Of a DNA stretch of 64,000 nt, positions 1 to 9,833 are shown in pieces (position 1 is the stretch's first letter; the number at the start of each line of letters is the position of its first letter). The translations under genes and the position numbers were made by a program. Below the pieces are notes generated by a model. That model made no database searches. It worked only from the letters and a program-made list of their open reading frames with translations, and was not told where the DNA came from. The stretch comes from an uncultured Lachnospiraceae bacterium (GTDB lineage Bacteria > Bacillota > Clostridia > Lachnospirales > Lachnospiraceae), in contig CALWLS010000001.1 in the NCBI GenBank assembly GCA_944381575.1, positions 62,001 through 126,000 of the forward strand, in the 5' to 3' direction.

Positions 1-51
1 GCTCATGAATGGCACGGAAAACAAGATAAAGTTGTGAAGATATTGTCATAG
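1..51 (+). CDS. C-terminal end of an unidentified protein (partial)
   Basis: Reading frame 1 is open from the first base to a TAG at 49-51 and gives 16 residues (AHEWHGKQDKVVKILS). A strong intrinsic terminator follows 34 bp later, which fits the 3' end of a real gene whose body lies upstream of the window. The fragment is too short to assign a family or function. Confidence 0.45.
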   Translation, partial: AHEWHGKQDKVVKILS

Positions 52-85
52 GTAATAAAATTCTATAACTTAAGGTTATGTTTAG

Positions 86-115
86 GGCGAAAATTCAACA
101 ATTTTCGCCTTTTAT
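86..115 (+). terminator. Intrinsic terminator before the liv operon
   Basis: A perfect 10-bp stem GGCGAAAATT / AATTTTCGCC with a four-base loop (CAAC) is followed by TTTTAT. It closes the transcript of the gene ending at base 51 and isolates it from the liv operon promoter. Confidence 0.9.
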
Positions 116-126
116 ATTCAGGAGTC

Positions 127-155
127 TTGAATAAATCCTCAGCTATATTTATACT
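127..155 (+). promoter_or_regulatory. Sigma-A promoter of the liv operon
   Basis: TTGAAT (127-132), a 17-bp spacer and TATACT (150-155) match the -35/-10 pattern. It lies between the upstream terminator and the livK ribosome binding site (GGGGAGG at 225-231), so the leader is about 75 nt. Assigned by pattern only. Confidence 0.6.
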
Positions 156-236
156 GCAATGAACATGGCGGATTTAGATCTCCGGCATGTCATAATGAAT
201 AATAATTATGAAAGGAAACTTTCAGGGGAGGTAGCA

Positions 237-1511
237 ATGAAAAAGTTTATCAGTGTAGCACTGGTTGCAGCAATGACTGCATCACTTGCAGCCTGCGGAA
301 GCTCATCAGAGTCAACTGACACTGCGGCTGAGACTACTGCAGCAGCTGAAGAGGCAGAAACAGAGGCTGAGGCTGCTGAGGAGGATACAGAGGCAGAGGC
401 TGATGCAGATGCAGAAGCTGCTGATGAGTCATCTGATGCAGAAGGCGGAGTATTCGTTATAGGAGGTACAGGTCCTCTTACCGGCGGAGCTGCCCTTTAC
501 GGTGAGGCTGTCAACCAGGGCGCTCAGATAGCCGTAGATGAGATCAATGAGGCCGGCGGCATCAACGGATATCAGGTAGAGTGGATATTCGAGGATGACG
601 AGCATGACGCAGAGAAGGCACTTAATGCATACAACACACTTAAGGATCAGGGTATCCAGATGTTCGTCGGAACCGTAACATCAGGTCCTTGCCTTGCAGT
701 AGTTGAGGAGACCGCTGACGACAATATGTTCCAGCTTACTCCTTCAGGAACAACTGCAGACATCACTGCAAATCCAAACGTATTCCGTATGTGCTTCTCA
801 GATCCTGCACAGGGAACAAAGTCAGCTCAGTATATCGGTGAGCACGGACTTGCAACCAAGGTAGGCGTTATATATGACAGCTCAGATCCTTACTCACAGG
901 GTATCTATGAGGCATTTGACGAGGCTGCTCCTGAGTACGGTATCGAGGTAGTTGCCGCTGAGGCATTTACAGCTGATTCCAAGACAGACTTCAAGACTCA
1001 GATCCAGAAGATGAAGGACGCAGAGGCAGAGCTTGTATTCCTTCCATTCTACTATACAGAGGCAGCTCTTGTACTTCAGCAGTCCAAGGAGCTTGATTAT
1101 GCTCCGATATTCTTTGGATGCGACGGTATGGATGGAATCCTCAACCTTGAGAACTTCGATACATCACTTGCAGAGGGACTTATGCTCCTTACTCCGTTCT
1201 CAGCTGACGCAACGGACGACCTTACGGTAAACTTCGTTACCAAGTATGAGGAGGCATACGGCAGCACGCCTATACAGTTCGCTGCAGATGCTTACGACTG
1301 CATCTACGCTATCAAGCTTGCAGCTGAGGAAGCAGGCATCACTCCTGATATGAGCGTAAGTGATATCTGTGACGCCATAGTTCCTGCAATGCAGCAGATC
1401 CAGTTTGACGGACTTACAGGCGCAGGCATCACCTTTGATGAGAACGGTGAGCCTGAGAAGGAGCCTAAGGCTGTAGTTATCGAAAACGGAGCTTACGTTT
1501 CCGCAGACTGA
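237..1511 (+). CDS. livK: Branched-chain amino acid ABC transporter, substrate-binding lipoprotein
   Basis: Extracytoplasmic receptor that captures leucine/isoleucine/valine (or a related amino acid) and delivers it to LivHM. The ATG at 237 is chosen over an in-frame ATG at 159 because GGGGAGG lies just upstream and the product then starts with a lipoprotein signal peptide: MKKFIS, a hydrophobic stretch, and the lipobox LAAC with the lipidated Cys at residue 20. Residues 21 to about 70 are an Ala/Glu/Asp/Thr-rich acidic linker, followed by a type-1 periplasmic-binding fold (Peripla_BP_6 family). The mature length of 424 aa is normal for the family once the linker is counted. It is the first gene of livKHMGF. 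The true ligand cannot be told from sequence. Confidence 0.95.
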   Translation: MKKFISVALVAAMTASLAACGSSSESTDTAAETTAAAEEAETEAEAAEEDTEAEADADAEAADESSDAEGGVFVIGGTGPLTGGAALYGEAVNQGAQIAVDEINEAGGINGYQVEWIFEDDEHDAEKALNAYNTLKDQGIQMFVGTVTSGPCLAVVEETADDNMFQLTPSGTTADITANPNVFRMCFSDPAQGTKSAQYIGEHGLATKVGVIYDSSDPYSQGIYEAFDEAAPEYGIEVVAAEAFTADSKTDFKTQIQKMKDAEAELVFLPFYYTEAALVLQQSKELDYAPIFFGCDGMDGILNLENFDTSLAEGLMLLTPFSADATDDLTVNFVTKYEEAYGSTPIQFAADAYDCIYAIKLAAEEAGITPDMSVSDICDAIVPAMQQIQFDGLTGAGITFDENGEPEKEPKAVVIENGAYVSAD

Positions 1512-1539
1512 TCTTTAAGGTCATAAGGTAAAATTAAAT

Positions 1540-1622
1540 CGGATACCGTGTTGACGGGCTCCAGGCTGACGATATGGTATCCGGCAAAAATAACGGATAA
1601 AGGCTGCATTTTACATGCAGCC
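1540..1622 (+). promoter_or_regulatory. Two hairpins between livK and livH
   Basis: CGGATACC (1540-1547) pairs with GGTATCCG (1576-1583), and GGCTGCAT (1602-1609) pairs with ATGCAGCC (1615-1622). Neither is followed by a real T-tract, so they are not classic terminators. Inference: 3'-end stabilisers or partial attenuators that let the binding protein be made in excess over the membrane components, as is common in ABC importer operons. Confidence 0.6.
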
Positions 1623-1647
1623 TAAGTCCGTGTTTAAGGAGCAAAAA

Positions 1648-2532
1648 ATGTCGAGTTTTCTGAGTTATCTCATAAGCGGAATAAGCCTTGGGTCGGTATA
1701 CGCTATCATTGCTCTGGGCTACACAATGGTATACGGAATAGCAAAAATGCTTAACTTCGCCCATGGAGACGTCATAATGGTCGGAGGCTACATTGCATTC
1801 ATATGCTTCACGGAGCTTGGTGTGCCTCCGGTGATCTGCATACTTGCCGCCATGATCGGCTGCCTTGTCCTTGGCGTGGTGATAGAGCGTATCGCATATA
1901 AGCCGTTAAGGGGTGCGTCTTCCTTAAGCGTGCTCATCACGGCCATCGGTGTCAGCTATTTCCTTCAGAACTCGGCGCTTATTATATTCGGAGCTGATTC
2001 CAAGACCTTCACCTCACTTATCAGCATACCTTCCATAAGCCTGATGGGCGGGGACGTGATAATCTCAGGAGTCACCATAGCTTCCATTATCGCCTGCATT
2101 GTTATAGTTGCGGCTTTAATGGCTTTTATCAATAAGACCAAGGCCGGACAGGCCATGCTTGCCGTTTCGGAGGACACCGGGGCAGCTACCCTCATGGGTA
2201 TAGATGTAAACAGGACCATAGCCCTTACCTTTGCCATCGGCTCAGCCCTTGCGGGCATAGCCGGAGTGCTGTTGTGCTCGGCTTATCCTACCCTTTCCTC
2301 ACAGACGGGAGCAATGCCGGGTATCAAGGCATTTACGGCAGCCGTATTTGGCGGCATCGGTTCCATACCCGGGGCTATGATCGGAGGTATGGTCATGGGC
2401 ATAGTCGAGAACCTTTCCAAGGCCTATATCAGCTCACAGCTTTCAGACGCCATCGTTTTTGCCCTGCTTATAGTAATACTGTTAGTAAGGCCGACGGGTC
2501 TTATGGGCAAGAACATACAGGAAAAGGTCTGA
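1648..2532 (+). CDS. livH: Branched-chain amino acid ABC transporter permease LivH
   Basis: One of two membrane subunits of the importer. The start at 1648 (MSSFLSYLIS) is preferred over ATG 1615 because AAGGAG lies 7 nt upstream of it, whereas 1615 sits inside a hairpin. The 294-aa product is almost wholly hydrophobic, with 8 or so predicted membrane helices, and carries family-typical segments such as GSVYAIIALGYTMVYGI near the N-terminus and AFTAAVFGGIGSIPGAMIGG toward the C-terminus (BPD_transp_2 family). It lies between livK and livM, with 15 bp to livM. Confidence 0.95.
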   Translation: MSSFLSYLISGISLGSVYAIIALGYTMVYGIAKMLNFAHGDVIMVGGYIAFICFTELGVPPVICILAAMIGCLVLGVVIERIAYKPLRGASSLSVLITAIGVSYFLQNSALIIFGADSKTFTSLISIPSISLMGGDVIISGVTIASIIACIVIVAALMAFINKTKAGQAMLAVSEDTGAATLMGIDVNRTIALTFAIGSALAGIAGVLLCSAYPTLSSQTGAMPGIKAFTAAVFGGIGSIPGAMIGGMVMGIVENLSKAYISSQLSDAIVFALLIVILLVRPTGLMGKNIQEKV

Positions 2533-2547
2533 TCGGAGGTGCAAAGC

Positions 2548-3618
2548 ATGAAAACAGGATCCAAAACTCTGAGATCGAATATCATCACCTACGGTCTGGT
2601 CGTAGTTTTTTATATCGTTATGCAGGGGCTTTACATGACGGACAATCTGAGTTCACTTATGGAAGGCCTTATGGTACCGCTGTGCTATTACATGATACTT
2701 GCGGTATCATTAAATCTTGTCGTCGGCATCTCTGGAGAGCTCAGCCTCGGCCATGCGGGATTTATGTGCGTTGGCGCATTTTCCTCAGCTGTTTTTGCAA
2801 GGCTCGTGGATGAAAAGATACCGGGGATGGCGGAGATCATTATAGCCATACTTATTGGTGCTGCATTTGCAGCCATATTTGGATTCCTTATCGGCATACC
2901 GGTATTAAGGCTTAAGGGCGACTATCTTGCCATAGTTACCCTGGCTTTTGGTGAGATCATCAAAAATCTCATTAACGCCGTGTATCTTGGAGTGGATGCA
3001 AACGGACTGCACGTTTCATTAAAGGATACCAAGAGCCTTAATCTTTTAGAGGACGGAGATATTATCATCAAGGGAGCCCAGGGTATAGGAAAGCTTCCAA
3101 GGAATGCGACATTTACCATAGGCATCATCCTTCTGCTGATAACGCTGTTCATAGTTATTAATCTTGTTAATTCCAGACAGGGAAGAGCTATCATGTCCAT
3201 CAGGGACAACCGTATAGCTGCCGAGTCCATCGGACTGTCTGTTTCAAAATATAAGCTGACTGCTTTTGTTATATCAGCCGCGCTTGCAGGAGTTGCAGGA
3301 GTGCTGTACAGCCACAATCTTGCAAATCTCCAGGCTACTTCCAAGAACTTCGGCTACAACCAGTCCATCATGATACTTGTATTCGTTGTGCTTGGAGGCA
3401 TAGGTAATATACGGGGATCCATGATAGCCGCGGTGATACTTACCATACTTCCGGAAAAGCTTAGATTCTTAAACGATTACAGGATGCTGATATACGCCAT
3501 CGTGCTTATTGCTATGATGATACTTAACTCAGCCCCTAAGGTCGTGGCGTGGAGAAAGGTAATGGCTGAAAAGTATTTCCCTCATAAGGGAAAGATCAAT
3601 GAACCCGGGGAGGCATGA
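2548..3618 (+). CDS. livM: Branched-chain amino acid ABC transporter permease LivM
   Basis: Second membrane subunit, 356 aa. GGAGG at 2535-2539 sets the start at ATG 2548 (MKTGSKTLRS); the in-frame GTG at 2539 overlaps the ribosome binding site and is rejected. About nine hydrophobic helices, with the LivM hallmarks LAVSLNLVVGISGELSLGHA and VFVVLGGIGNIRGSM. The stop overlaps a possible livG start (ATGA at 3615-3618), so translation of the two is likely coupled. Confidence 0.95.
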   Translation: MKTGSKTLRSNIITYGLVVVFYIVMQGLYMTDNLSSLMEGLMVPLCYYMILAVSLNLVVGISGELSLGHAGFMCVGAFSSAVFARLVDEKIPGMAEIIIAILIGAAFAAIFGFLIGIPVLRLKGDYLAIVTLAFGEIIKNLINAVYLGVDANGLHVSLKDTKSLNLLEDGDIIIKGAQGIGKLPRNATFTIGIILLLITLFIVINLVNSRQGRAIMSIRDNRIAAESIGLSVSKYKLTAFVISAALAGVAGVLYSHNLANLQATSKNFGYNQSIMILVFVVLGGIGNIRGSMIAAVILTILPEKLRFLNDYRMLIYAIVLIAMMILNSAPKVVAWRKVMAEKYFPHKGKINEPGEA

Positions 3619-3620
3619 CG

Positions 3621-4397
3621 ATGTCTAATACTAACGAAAGATATCTGCTGGATGTTGAAAAGATCAGCATTGCCTTCGGAGGACTCAAGGCTGTTGACGA
3701 TTTCAGCATCAAGATAAAGAAAAATGAGCTGTACGGACTGATAGGACCTAACGGAGCGGGAAAGACCACGGTTTTCAACCTGCTTACGGGGGTATATCAT
3801 CCTGATACGGGATATATAAAGCTTGACGGAGAGGATCTTACGGGTAAAAAGACCATAGAGATCAACAATGCCGGCATAGCCAGGACTTTCCAGAACATAA
3901 GGCTGTTCTCAAACTTAAGCGTGGCAGATAACGTAAAGGCTGCGCTGCATCACAAATACAGCTACAGCCTGCTTGAGGGCATACTTCACCTTGGCAAATA
4001 CGGAAAGGTGGAAAAGGAAACAGAGGAGAGGGCTTACGAGCTTCTTAAGGTGTTCGAGCTGGACCAGTATGCTGAGTACAAGGCCAGCCAGCTTCCTTAC
4101 GGTAAGCAGAGGAAGCTTGAGATCGCGAGGGCTCTTGCCACGGACCCGAAGCTTCTGCTTTTAGACGAGCCTGCAGCCGGCATGAATCCTCAGGAAACAA
4201 AGGAGCTGATGGACACCATCAGGTTTGTCCGTGACAATTTTGATATGACCATCCTTTTGATAGAGCATGATATGAAGCTTGTCAGCGGAATATGCGAGAG
4301 GCTTACGGTGCTCAATTTCGGACATATGCTGTGCGAGGGAGAGACAAAGACCGTTCTCAATAACCCTGAGGTCATAAAGGCATATCTCGGAGACTAA
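3621..4397 (+). CDS. livG: Branched-chain amino acid ABC transporter ATP-binding protein LivG
   Basis: One of two cytoplasmic ATPases that energise uptake. Start ATG 3621 is used because GGAGG at 3609-3613 is 7 nt away; the ATG at 3615 leaves only one base of spacing. Walker A GPNGAGKTT is at residues 42-50, a degenerate signature LPYGKQR lies near residue 155 (LivG proteins often have this non-LSGGQ form) and Walker B with its Glu is LLLLDEPAAGM, followed by the H-loop LIEHDM. Length 258 aa is typical. Confidence 0.95.
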   Translation: MSNTNERYLLDVEKISIAFGGLKAVDDFSIKIKKNELYGLIGPNGAGKTTVFNLLTGVYHPDTGYIKLDGEDLTGKKTIEINNAGIARTFQNIRLFSNLSVADNVKAALHHKYSYSLLEGILHLGKYGKVEKETEERAYELLKVFELDQYAEYKASQLPYGKQRKLEIARALATDPKLLLLDEPAAGMNPQETKELMDTIRFVRDNFDMTILLIEHDMKLVSGICERLTVLNFGHMLCEGETKTVLNNPEVIKAYLGD

Positions 4398-4415
4398 GGG
4401 AGGAACGTACAGGAA

Positions 4416-5129
4416 ATGGCTAATTTACTTGAAGTAAAAAACCTTAACGTATTTTATGGAGTGATCCATGCGGTCAAGGACGTGTCCTTTACCGTAGGCG
4501 AGGGAGAGATCGTGACCCTTATCGGCGCTAACGGCGCCGGTAAGACAACGACGCTCCAGACCATTACCGGACTTATAAAGGCAAGAAGCGGTGAGATAGT
4601 ATATAACGGTGAAAATATCATTTCCACTCCGGGATATAAGCTTGTGGGCAGGGGCCTTGCCCATGTTCCCGAGGGAAGAAGGGTATTTGCCGACTTAAGC
4701 GTTTATCAGAACCTGATGCTTGGAGCATATACGAGAAAAGACAGGTCCGGCATGGATGAGGATCTGGAAAAGATATATAAGAGATTCCCAAGGCTTAAGG
4801 AACGTGTCAATCAGCCCGCCGGAACCCTTTCAGGAGGAGAGCAGCAGATGCTTGCCATGGGAAGAGCCCTTATGTCAAAGCCAAAGATGCTGCTTATGGA
4901 TGAGCCTTCCATGGGTCTTTCCCCGATATATGTAAATGAGATATTCGATATCATCAGGAGCATCAATGAGGACGGAGTTACGGTACTTTTGGTTGAGCAA
5001 AACGCCAACAAGGCCTTAAACATAGCGCATCGTGCCTATGTGCTTGAAACAGGCTCCATAGTGCTTGAGGGAAGCGCAGAGCAGCTGATGAACGATCCTA
5101 AGGTAAAGGCGGCGTATCTGTCAGAGTAA
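4416..5129 (+). CDS. livF: Branched-chain amino acid ABC transporter ATP-binding protein LivF
   Basis: Second ATPase of the importer, 237 aa, which pairs with LivG. Walker A GANGAGKTT at residues 37-45, signature LSGGEQQ, Walker B LLLMDEPSMGLSP and switch region LLVEQN are all intact. It is the last gene of the operon and is followed by a bidirectional terminator. Confidence 0.95.
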   Translation: MANLLEVKNLNVFYGVIHAVKDVSFTVGEGEIVTLIGANGAGKTTTLQTITGLIKARSGEIVYNGENIISTPGYKLVGRGLAHVPEGRRVFADLSVYQNLMLGAYTRKDRSGMDEDLEKIYKRFPRLKERVNQPAGTLSGGEQQMLAMGRALMSKPKMLLMDEPSMGLSPIYVNEIFDIIRSINEDGVTVLLVEQNANKALNIAHRAYVLETGSIVLEGSAEQLMNDPKVKAAYLSE

Positions 5130-5197
5130 ACGCCTTATCAGATTTGTCTGCAGACAGTTAAGAACAACAGAACATAATATAATAATACAGACACGAT

Positions 5198-5242
5198 AAA
5201 ACGCAGTCTCAAAGCCGTTTGTCAGGCTTTGGACTGCGTTTT
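5198..5242. terminator. Bidirectional terminator between livF and the minus-strand permease
   Basis: A long near-perfect stem (AAAACGCAGTC, then a TCAAAGCC arm, pairing with AGGCTTTGGACTGCGTTTT) with A-run on one side and T-run on the other. It serves the convergent livF and AI-2E-family genes. Its right half encodes the last residues and stop of the minus-strand gene, so terminator and coding sequence overlap by about 20 bp. Confidence 0.85.
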
Positions 5243-6355
5243 GTATACGTCATTTTTAAGCAGCTGATATATGGTTGCCGCAAAAGGAACTCCTATAAGC
5301 ATACCGAGGATGCCGAACATTCCGCCGCCTATGGCTACGGCAGCGAGCACCCATATGCCCGGAAGGCCTATGGAGGATCCCACGACCTTTGGATATATGA
5401 GATTTCCTTCCGTCTGCTGGAGTATTACGAGGAAGATGAGGAATACCAGCGCCTTAAAAGGAGCTATGGTAAATATCATAAAGGCGCCGACTGCCGCTCC
5501 TATATATGCTCCGGCAATAGGGATAAGGGCGGTGAAGCCTATAAGACAGCCTATCATGGCGGCGTAAGGCAGCCTCAATATGAACATCCCGAGCATACAC
5601 AGGCAGCCTAAGATCACCGCTTCGGTACACTGTCCGACTATAAAGCTGTGGAAGGTGGAGTTAAATACGTCCGCAACATAAAATATCCTTGCGGCGGTCT
5701 CCTTTTTGGCATATCTGTTGATGATGGCCTTTACCTGCCTTGTGATGCGGTCCTTCCCAAGGAGTATGTATATGGAAAAAATAATGGCTACGATTATGGT
5801 CACGGTCCAGGAGACTGTGGCGGATACTATGCCGGCAGCTATGCCCATGGCGTCGCCGAGGCCGCTTATTATGGAGGTACCGGCCCTCTGAAGTATGGAC
5901 TGCCAGTCAAAGTTCTTAAGCTCCATAAGGTAAGTTTCAAAATCAAGACTTGAATAGGAGCTTATGTCGAAGTTTTCTTCAAGCCATATATATGTGTCCT
6001 GCAGGACGCCCGGCATTTCCCTGATAAGCAGCTTAAAGCAGTTGATGAGCTCGGGCATGATCATGCACACTATAAGAATGGCTATCAGTATGATACTGAG
6101 GTATGCAAGCAGCATGCAGGCGGCGCGCCTAAGCAGTGGAAACCTTGCGGAGGCTACGAGCTTTTTTGAATGCTTCTCATAAAAGGTCATGAGTATATTG
6201 ACTATGTATGCTATAACGCAGCCGAGCAGCAGCGGCTTTACGGCTCCAAGGGCGAGGCCGAGGAAGCCGGAAAGTATCTCCCAGTAACGTATGAAGATAT
6301 ATATAAAAATGACAGTTATGCCTGCCTTAAGGCAGGTTTTCCATTTGAGTTCCAT
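5222..6355 (-). CDS. AI-2E family (UPF0118) membrane transporter
   Basis: 377-aa integral membrane protein of the AI-2E transporter/PF01594 family. Seven to eight hydrophobic helices are visible, including an N-terminal helix GITVIFIYIFIRYW and the conserved C-terminal segment IGLPGIWVLAAVAIGGGMFGILGMLIGVP, the strongest family signature. Members variously export signalling molecules, ions or small organics; the substrate here is unknown. It lies 24 bp downstream of the cardiolipin synthase gene on the same strand, so the two are probably cotranscribed. Confidence 0.85.
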   Translation of the reverse strand: MELKWKTCLKAGITVIFIYIFIRYWEILSGFLGLALGAVKPLLLGCVIAYIVNILMTFYEKHSKKLVASARFPLLRRAACMLLAYLSIILIAILIVCMIMPELINCFKLLIREMPGVLQDTYIWLEENFDISSYSSLDFETYLMELKNFDWQSILQRAGTSIISGLGDAMGIAAGIVSATVSWTVTIIVAIIFSIYILLGKDRITRQVKAIINRYAKKETAARIFYVADVFNSTFHSFIVGQCTEAVILGCLCMLGMFILRLPYAAMIGCLIGFTALIPIAGAYIGAAVGAFMIFTIAPFKALVFLIFLVILQQTEGNLIYPKVVGSSIGLPGIWVLAAVAIGGGMFGILGMLIGVPFAATIYQLLKNDVYKTQSKA

Positions 6356-6379
6356 AGTAAATTCACCGAACCTTTAAGA

Positions 6380-7972
6380 TCATATGAGCGGGGCCACGGC
6401 CTTCATGATATAGCCTGTAAGCCTTATGCTCAGTTTTTCATTTTTAATTGTATCAAAGGTCACCTCACGGCAGTCCTTAAGAGTCTCGCTGAAATCTCTT
6501 TCTATATCGCTTATACAGTCTGTACCGAACATGTACGCCGCGCATTCAAAGTGATGATAGAGGCTCCTGTAGTCAAGGTTGATGGAGCCTACTACAGCCT
6601 CGCGGTCATCCGAAACGAATACCTTTGAATGTATGAAGCCTGGAGCATACTCGTATATTTTGACCCCGGACTTCAGCAGTGAAGAGTAGTGGGTCTTGGC
6701 GAGAGCGTAAGGGACGAACTTATCGGGAGTGCCCGGAAGTATAAGCTTTACATCAGCTCCGCGCTCAGCTGCAAATTTGATGGCAAGCTCCATCTCACCG
6801 TCCAGTATAAGGTATGGTGACATGATATGTATATAGCTTCTCGTGCGGTTTAATATGTCTATGTAAACCTTTTCCGCAAGCTTGTCGTTGTCTATCGGGT
6901 TGTCGCCGTAAGGGATGACAAAGCCCCTGGAGTCCGCGGAGACCGGCTGGCTGGCTTCAAGGAAAGAACGGTATTCCTGATGAAGATCCATCCTGTCGTT
7001 GTACCACATCTGCAGGAACATGAGGGTAAAGCTTTTTACGGCACTGCCTCTTACCATCAGTCCTGCGTCCTTCCAGAAACCGAATTTTTCAACCCTGTTT
7101 ATATATTCGTCGGCAAGGTTTACGCCGCCTGTAAAAGCTACCTGTCCGTCAATGACAAATATCTTCCTGTGGTCCCTGTAATTAAAATATGTGGAAAGGA
7201 AGGGAGTAAGAGGAGCGAACATGCGGCATTTAATGCCAAGTCCTTCAAGTCTTTCCGGATAGTTTGAAGGGAGGGTAGTGAATTCACAGGTACCGTCATA
7301 GAGCACCCGCACGTCTACGCCCTCTTTTGCCTTTTCGGCAAGCAGTTCAAGGATGGCCGCCCACATCTCGCCTTCGTCTATTATAAAATACTCAAGAAAG
7401 ATGAATTTCTTTGCGCTTTTAAGCATTTCGAGCATTTTTAACCACATGCTTTCCCCGGAAGGAAAATATTCGGCTCCCTCGCATTCATATATTGGGTAGC
7501 AGCCGCTGTAATCTATGTACCTTGCAAGGGCTCCCGCACCGGGATCAATGGCGGCAAGCTTTTCACGGACACTCTCATTTTGAGGAAATTTGCTCTTAGA
7601 AGAGGCCATCATTTTCTCAAGCCTTCTTTTTAACAGCCTGTGGCCGAAATCCGTTTTTGTGTACAGGTAAAAAACGGAACCGAATACGGGAAACAGAGTT
7701 ATGAAGACAAGCCAGGTTATCTTGGCGGTGGGGTCTGCGTTGCTGTTTAAGAGCCAGAGTACCATGGCAAGGGAAAAAATAAGAGTGAATATGTAAAAGT
7801 ACTGGAATTTCTGTTCGAACCAGTAATAGATGGCAACGAGCAGCCCGATCTGCAGGGCGAGGAGCACTATAATGAGACCTATACGGCTGAACAGAGCACG
7901 TATAAGCCCCCGCTTTCCCTTTTTCAAAAGATAAATGCCAAATTTATCGTTGGAATCGCTGTTAAAAGACAT
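6380..7972 (-). CDS. cls: Cardiolipin synthase (phospholipase D superfamily)
   Basis: Condenses two phosphatidylglycerol molecules to cardiolipin at the membrane. Two N-terminal helices (about residues 31-50 and 57-76) and the PLDc_N segment are followed by two PLD catalytic HKD motifs: H268, K270, D275 (HRKIFVID) and H448, K450, D455 (HSKVFVSD), with GGVNL and GSINLDYRS after them. The length, 530 aa, is usual for Firmicute Cls. Likely the promoter-proximal gene of a two-gene unit with the AI-2E-family permease. Confidence 0.93.
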   Translation of the reverse strand: MSFNSDSNDKFGIYLLKKGKRGLIRALFSRIGLIIVLLALQIGLLVAIYYWFEQKFQYFYIFTLIFSLAMVLWLLNSNADPTAKITWLVFITLFPVFGSVFYLYTKTDFGHRLLKRRLEKMMASSKSKFPQNESVREKLAAIDPGAGALARYIDYSGCYPIYECEGAEYFPSGESMWLKMLEMLKSAKKFIFLEYFIIDEGEMWAAILELLAEKAKEGVDVRVLYDGTCEFTTLPSNYPERLEGLGIKCRMFAPLTPFLSTYFNYRDHRKIFVIDGQVAFTGGVNLADEYINRVEKFGFWKDAGLMVRGSAVKSFTLMFLQMWYNDRMDLHQEYRSFLEASQPVSADSRGFVIPYGDNPIDNDKLAEKVYIDILNRTRSYIHIMSPYLILDGEMELAIKFAAERGADVKLILPGTPDKFVPYALAKTHYSSLLKSGVKIYEYAPGFIHSKVFVSDDREAVVGSINLDYRSLYHHFECAAYMFGTDCISDIERDFSETLKDCREVTFDTIKNEKLSIRLTGYIMKAVAPLI

Positions 7973-8227
7973 ATTTCCCCAATCTGCATGATTTTTTAGC
8001 TGCCACTAATAAATATTATCATAATTAGATGAAATATGTTATTAATAAATCAAAGTTCACAAATTGCTCAGGAAATCATGGCTGGGCTTGGTTTACTGGA
8101 GGTGGATATAAGGGTATAATCCTATTATGGATATCTTTTAAAATATTCCTGAGTGATATCCCACTAAAACAAAGACTATCAATAAAATGCAGCTTATCGC
8201 TGTTATATTTAATATGAAGGAGAGTAT

Positions 8228-9826
8228 ATGAAGCTTAAATTTATCGGCGCCACACATCAGGTCACGGGATCGATGCATTACATTGAAACCACGGACCTTA
8301 AGCTTTTGGTCGACTGCGGTATGGAGCAGGGAGGGATAAAGTATGATACGGAAGAGCTTCCTGTAAGCTATAAGGAGCTGGATTACATCCTGCTCACACA
8401 TGCGCATATAGATCATTCGGGCATGCTTCCGAAGGCCGTGGCAAACGGATTTAACGGAACGATCCTTGCGACTGATGCTTCAATGGATCTTGACTCCATA
8501 ATGCTTCTTGACAGCGCGAATATACAGGAACAGGACGCCGAGCAGGAAAACCGTAAGGGAAAGAGGGCAGGCCGCGAACCCGTGGAGCCGGAGTATACGG
8601 TAGAGGACGCAGAAAAGACCCTTGAGTTTTTCAGGCCGGTGCCTTATCACGAGATTATAGAACTCAGCGATACCGTAAGGGTAAGATTTATCGATGCCGG
8701 ACATCTGCTCGGGTCAGCGTCCATAGAGATGTGGATCAGGGAAGGCGGAGTCGAGAAAAAGATAGTATTCTCAGGCGATATAGGAAATGATAATAAGCCG
8801 ATAATCAGGAATCCTGAATACATACATGAGGCAGATTACGTTGTCATGGAGTCCACCTACGGAAACAGGACTCATGAAACAGGCGTGGATCACATAACTG
8901 AGCTTGCAGGCATACTTCAGAGGACTCTGGACAGAGGCGGAAACATAATATTCCCTGCCTTTGCGGTAGGCAGGACTCAGGAACTTCTGTATCTGATACG
9001 TGCGGTGAAGGAAAAAGGACTTGTAAAAGGCCACGACCATTTCCCTGTCTATGTCGACAGCCCTATGGCGGTGGAGGCCACACAGGTGTTTAAGGATAAT
9101 CTGCTGGAGTGCTACGACGATGAAACAAGGCAGCTTGTTTCAAAGGGCATAAATCCGATAGGCTTTGAGGATCTTAAGCTCAGCAGGACGGTGGAAGATT
9201 CAAAGGCTATCCAGGCGGATCCGACGCCTAAGGTGGTCATATCGGCTGCGGGCATGTGCAATGCGGGACGTATCAGGCATCATTTGAAGCACAATCTGTG
9301 GAGGCCTGAGTGCAGCATCGTATTTGCCGGATATCAGGCAGAGGGCACTCTTGGAAGGATGCTTCAGGACGGGATAGACGAGGTAAAGCTGTTCGGCGAG
9401 GAGATAGTCTGCAGGGCTGAGATCTGTACCATGACTGATATGAGCTCCCACGCCGACAGGAATGAGCTTTTAAAATGGATAGGCACCTTTGGGCATGTAA
9501 GCGGCAGGGTATTTCTGGTTCATGGCGAGGATGATTCCATGGAATCTCTGGCAGAGGCTATAAGGGAACAGACCGGAAATACTGTCGAAATGCCTTACTC
9601 AGGCTCAGAGTTCGATCTTGCAGCCAACAAGTGGGATTATGTGGCTGAGCCTAAATTCATAAAGAAGGAAAAGGCTGTCTTTACGCGCAATGAAAAGGTC
9701 AACAGTGAGCTTGACAAAGCCCTTAAGGCGATAACTGAGCTTGTAAACGCAAGCATGGAGGGGGCAAACGCTGATAAGATAAAGCTCACGAGGAAGATAA
9801 ACGAGCTTGTGGAAAAGATGAGGTGA
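8228..9826 (+). CDS. Beta-CASP metallo-beta-lactamase-fold nuclease
   Basis: 532-aa predicted zinc-dependent RNase of the CPSF/beta-CASP group (RNA specificity domain), not RNase J. MBL motif 2 HAHIDHSG holds H58, H60, D62 and H63; further metal ligands are in [10 protein letters not shown] and FSGDIGN. The beta-CASP part carries [26 protein letters not shown] (motif B/C region) and MSSHAD. The C-terminal 70 residues are charged and helical. RBS GAAGGAGAG precedes the ATG. RNase HI follows after 7 bp, so both may serve RNA turnover, which is inference from adjacency. Confidence 0.85.
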   Translation: MKLKFIGATHQVTGSMHYIETTDLKLLVDCGMEQGGIKYDTEELPVSYKELDYILLTHAHIDHSGMLPKAVANGFNGTILATDASMDLDSIMLLDSANIQEQDAEQENRKGKRAGREPVEPEYTVEDAEKTLEFFRPVPYHEIIELSDTVRVRFIDAGHLLGSASIEMWIREGGVEKKIVFSGDIGNDNKPIIRNPEYIHEADYVVMESTYGNRTHETGVDHITELAGILQRTLDRGGNIIFPAFAVGRTQELLYLIRAVKEKGLVKGHDHFPVYVDSPMAVEATQVFKDNLLECYDDETRQLVSKGINPIGFEDLKLSRTVEDSKAIQADPTPKVVISAAGMCNAGRIRHHLKHNLWRPECSIVFAGYQAEGTLGRMLQDGIDEVKLFGEEIVCRAEICTMTDMSSHADRNELLKWIGTFGHVSGRVFLVHGEDDSMESLAEAIREQTGNTVEMPYSGSEFDLAANKWDYVAEPKFIKKEKAVFTRNEKVNSELDKALKAITELVNASMEGANADKIKLTRKINELVEKMR

Positions 9827-9833
9827 AGCTGAT

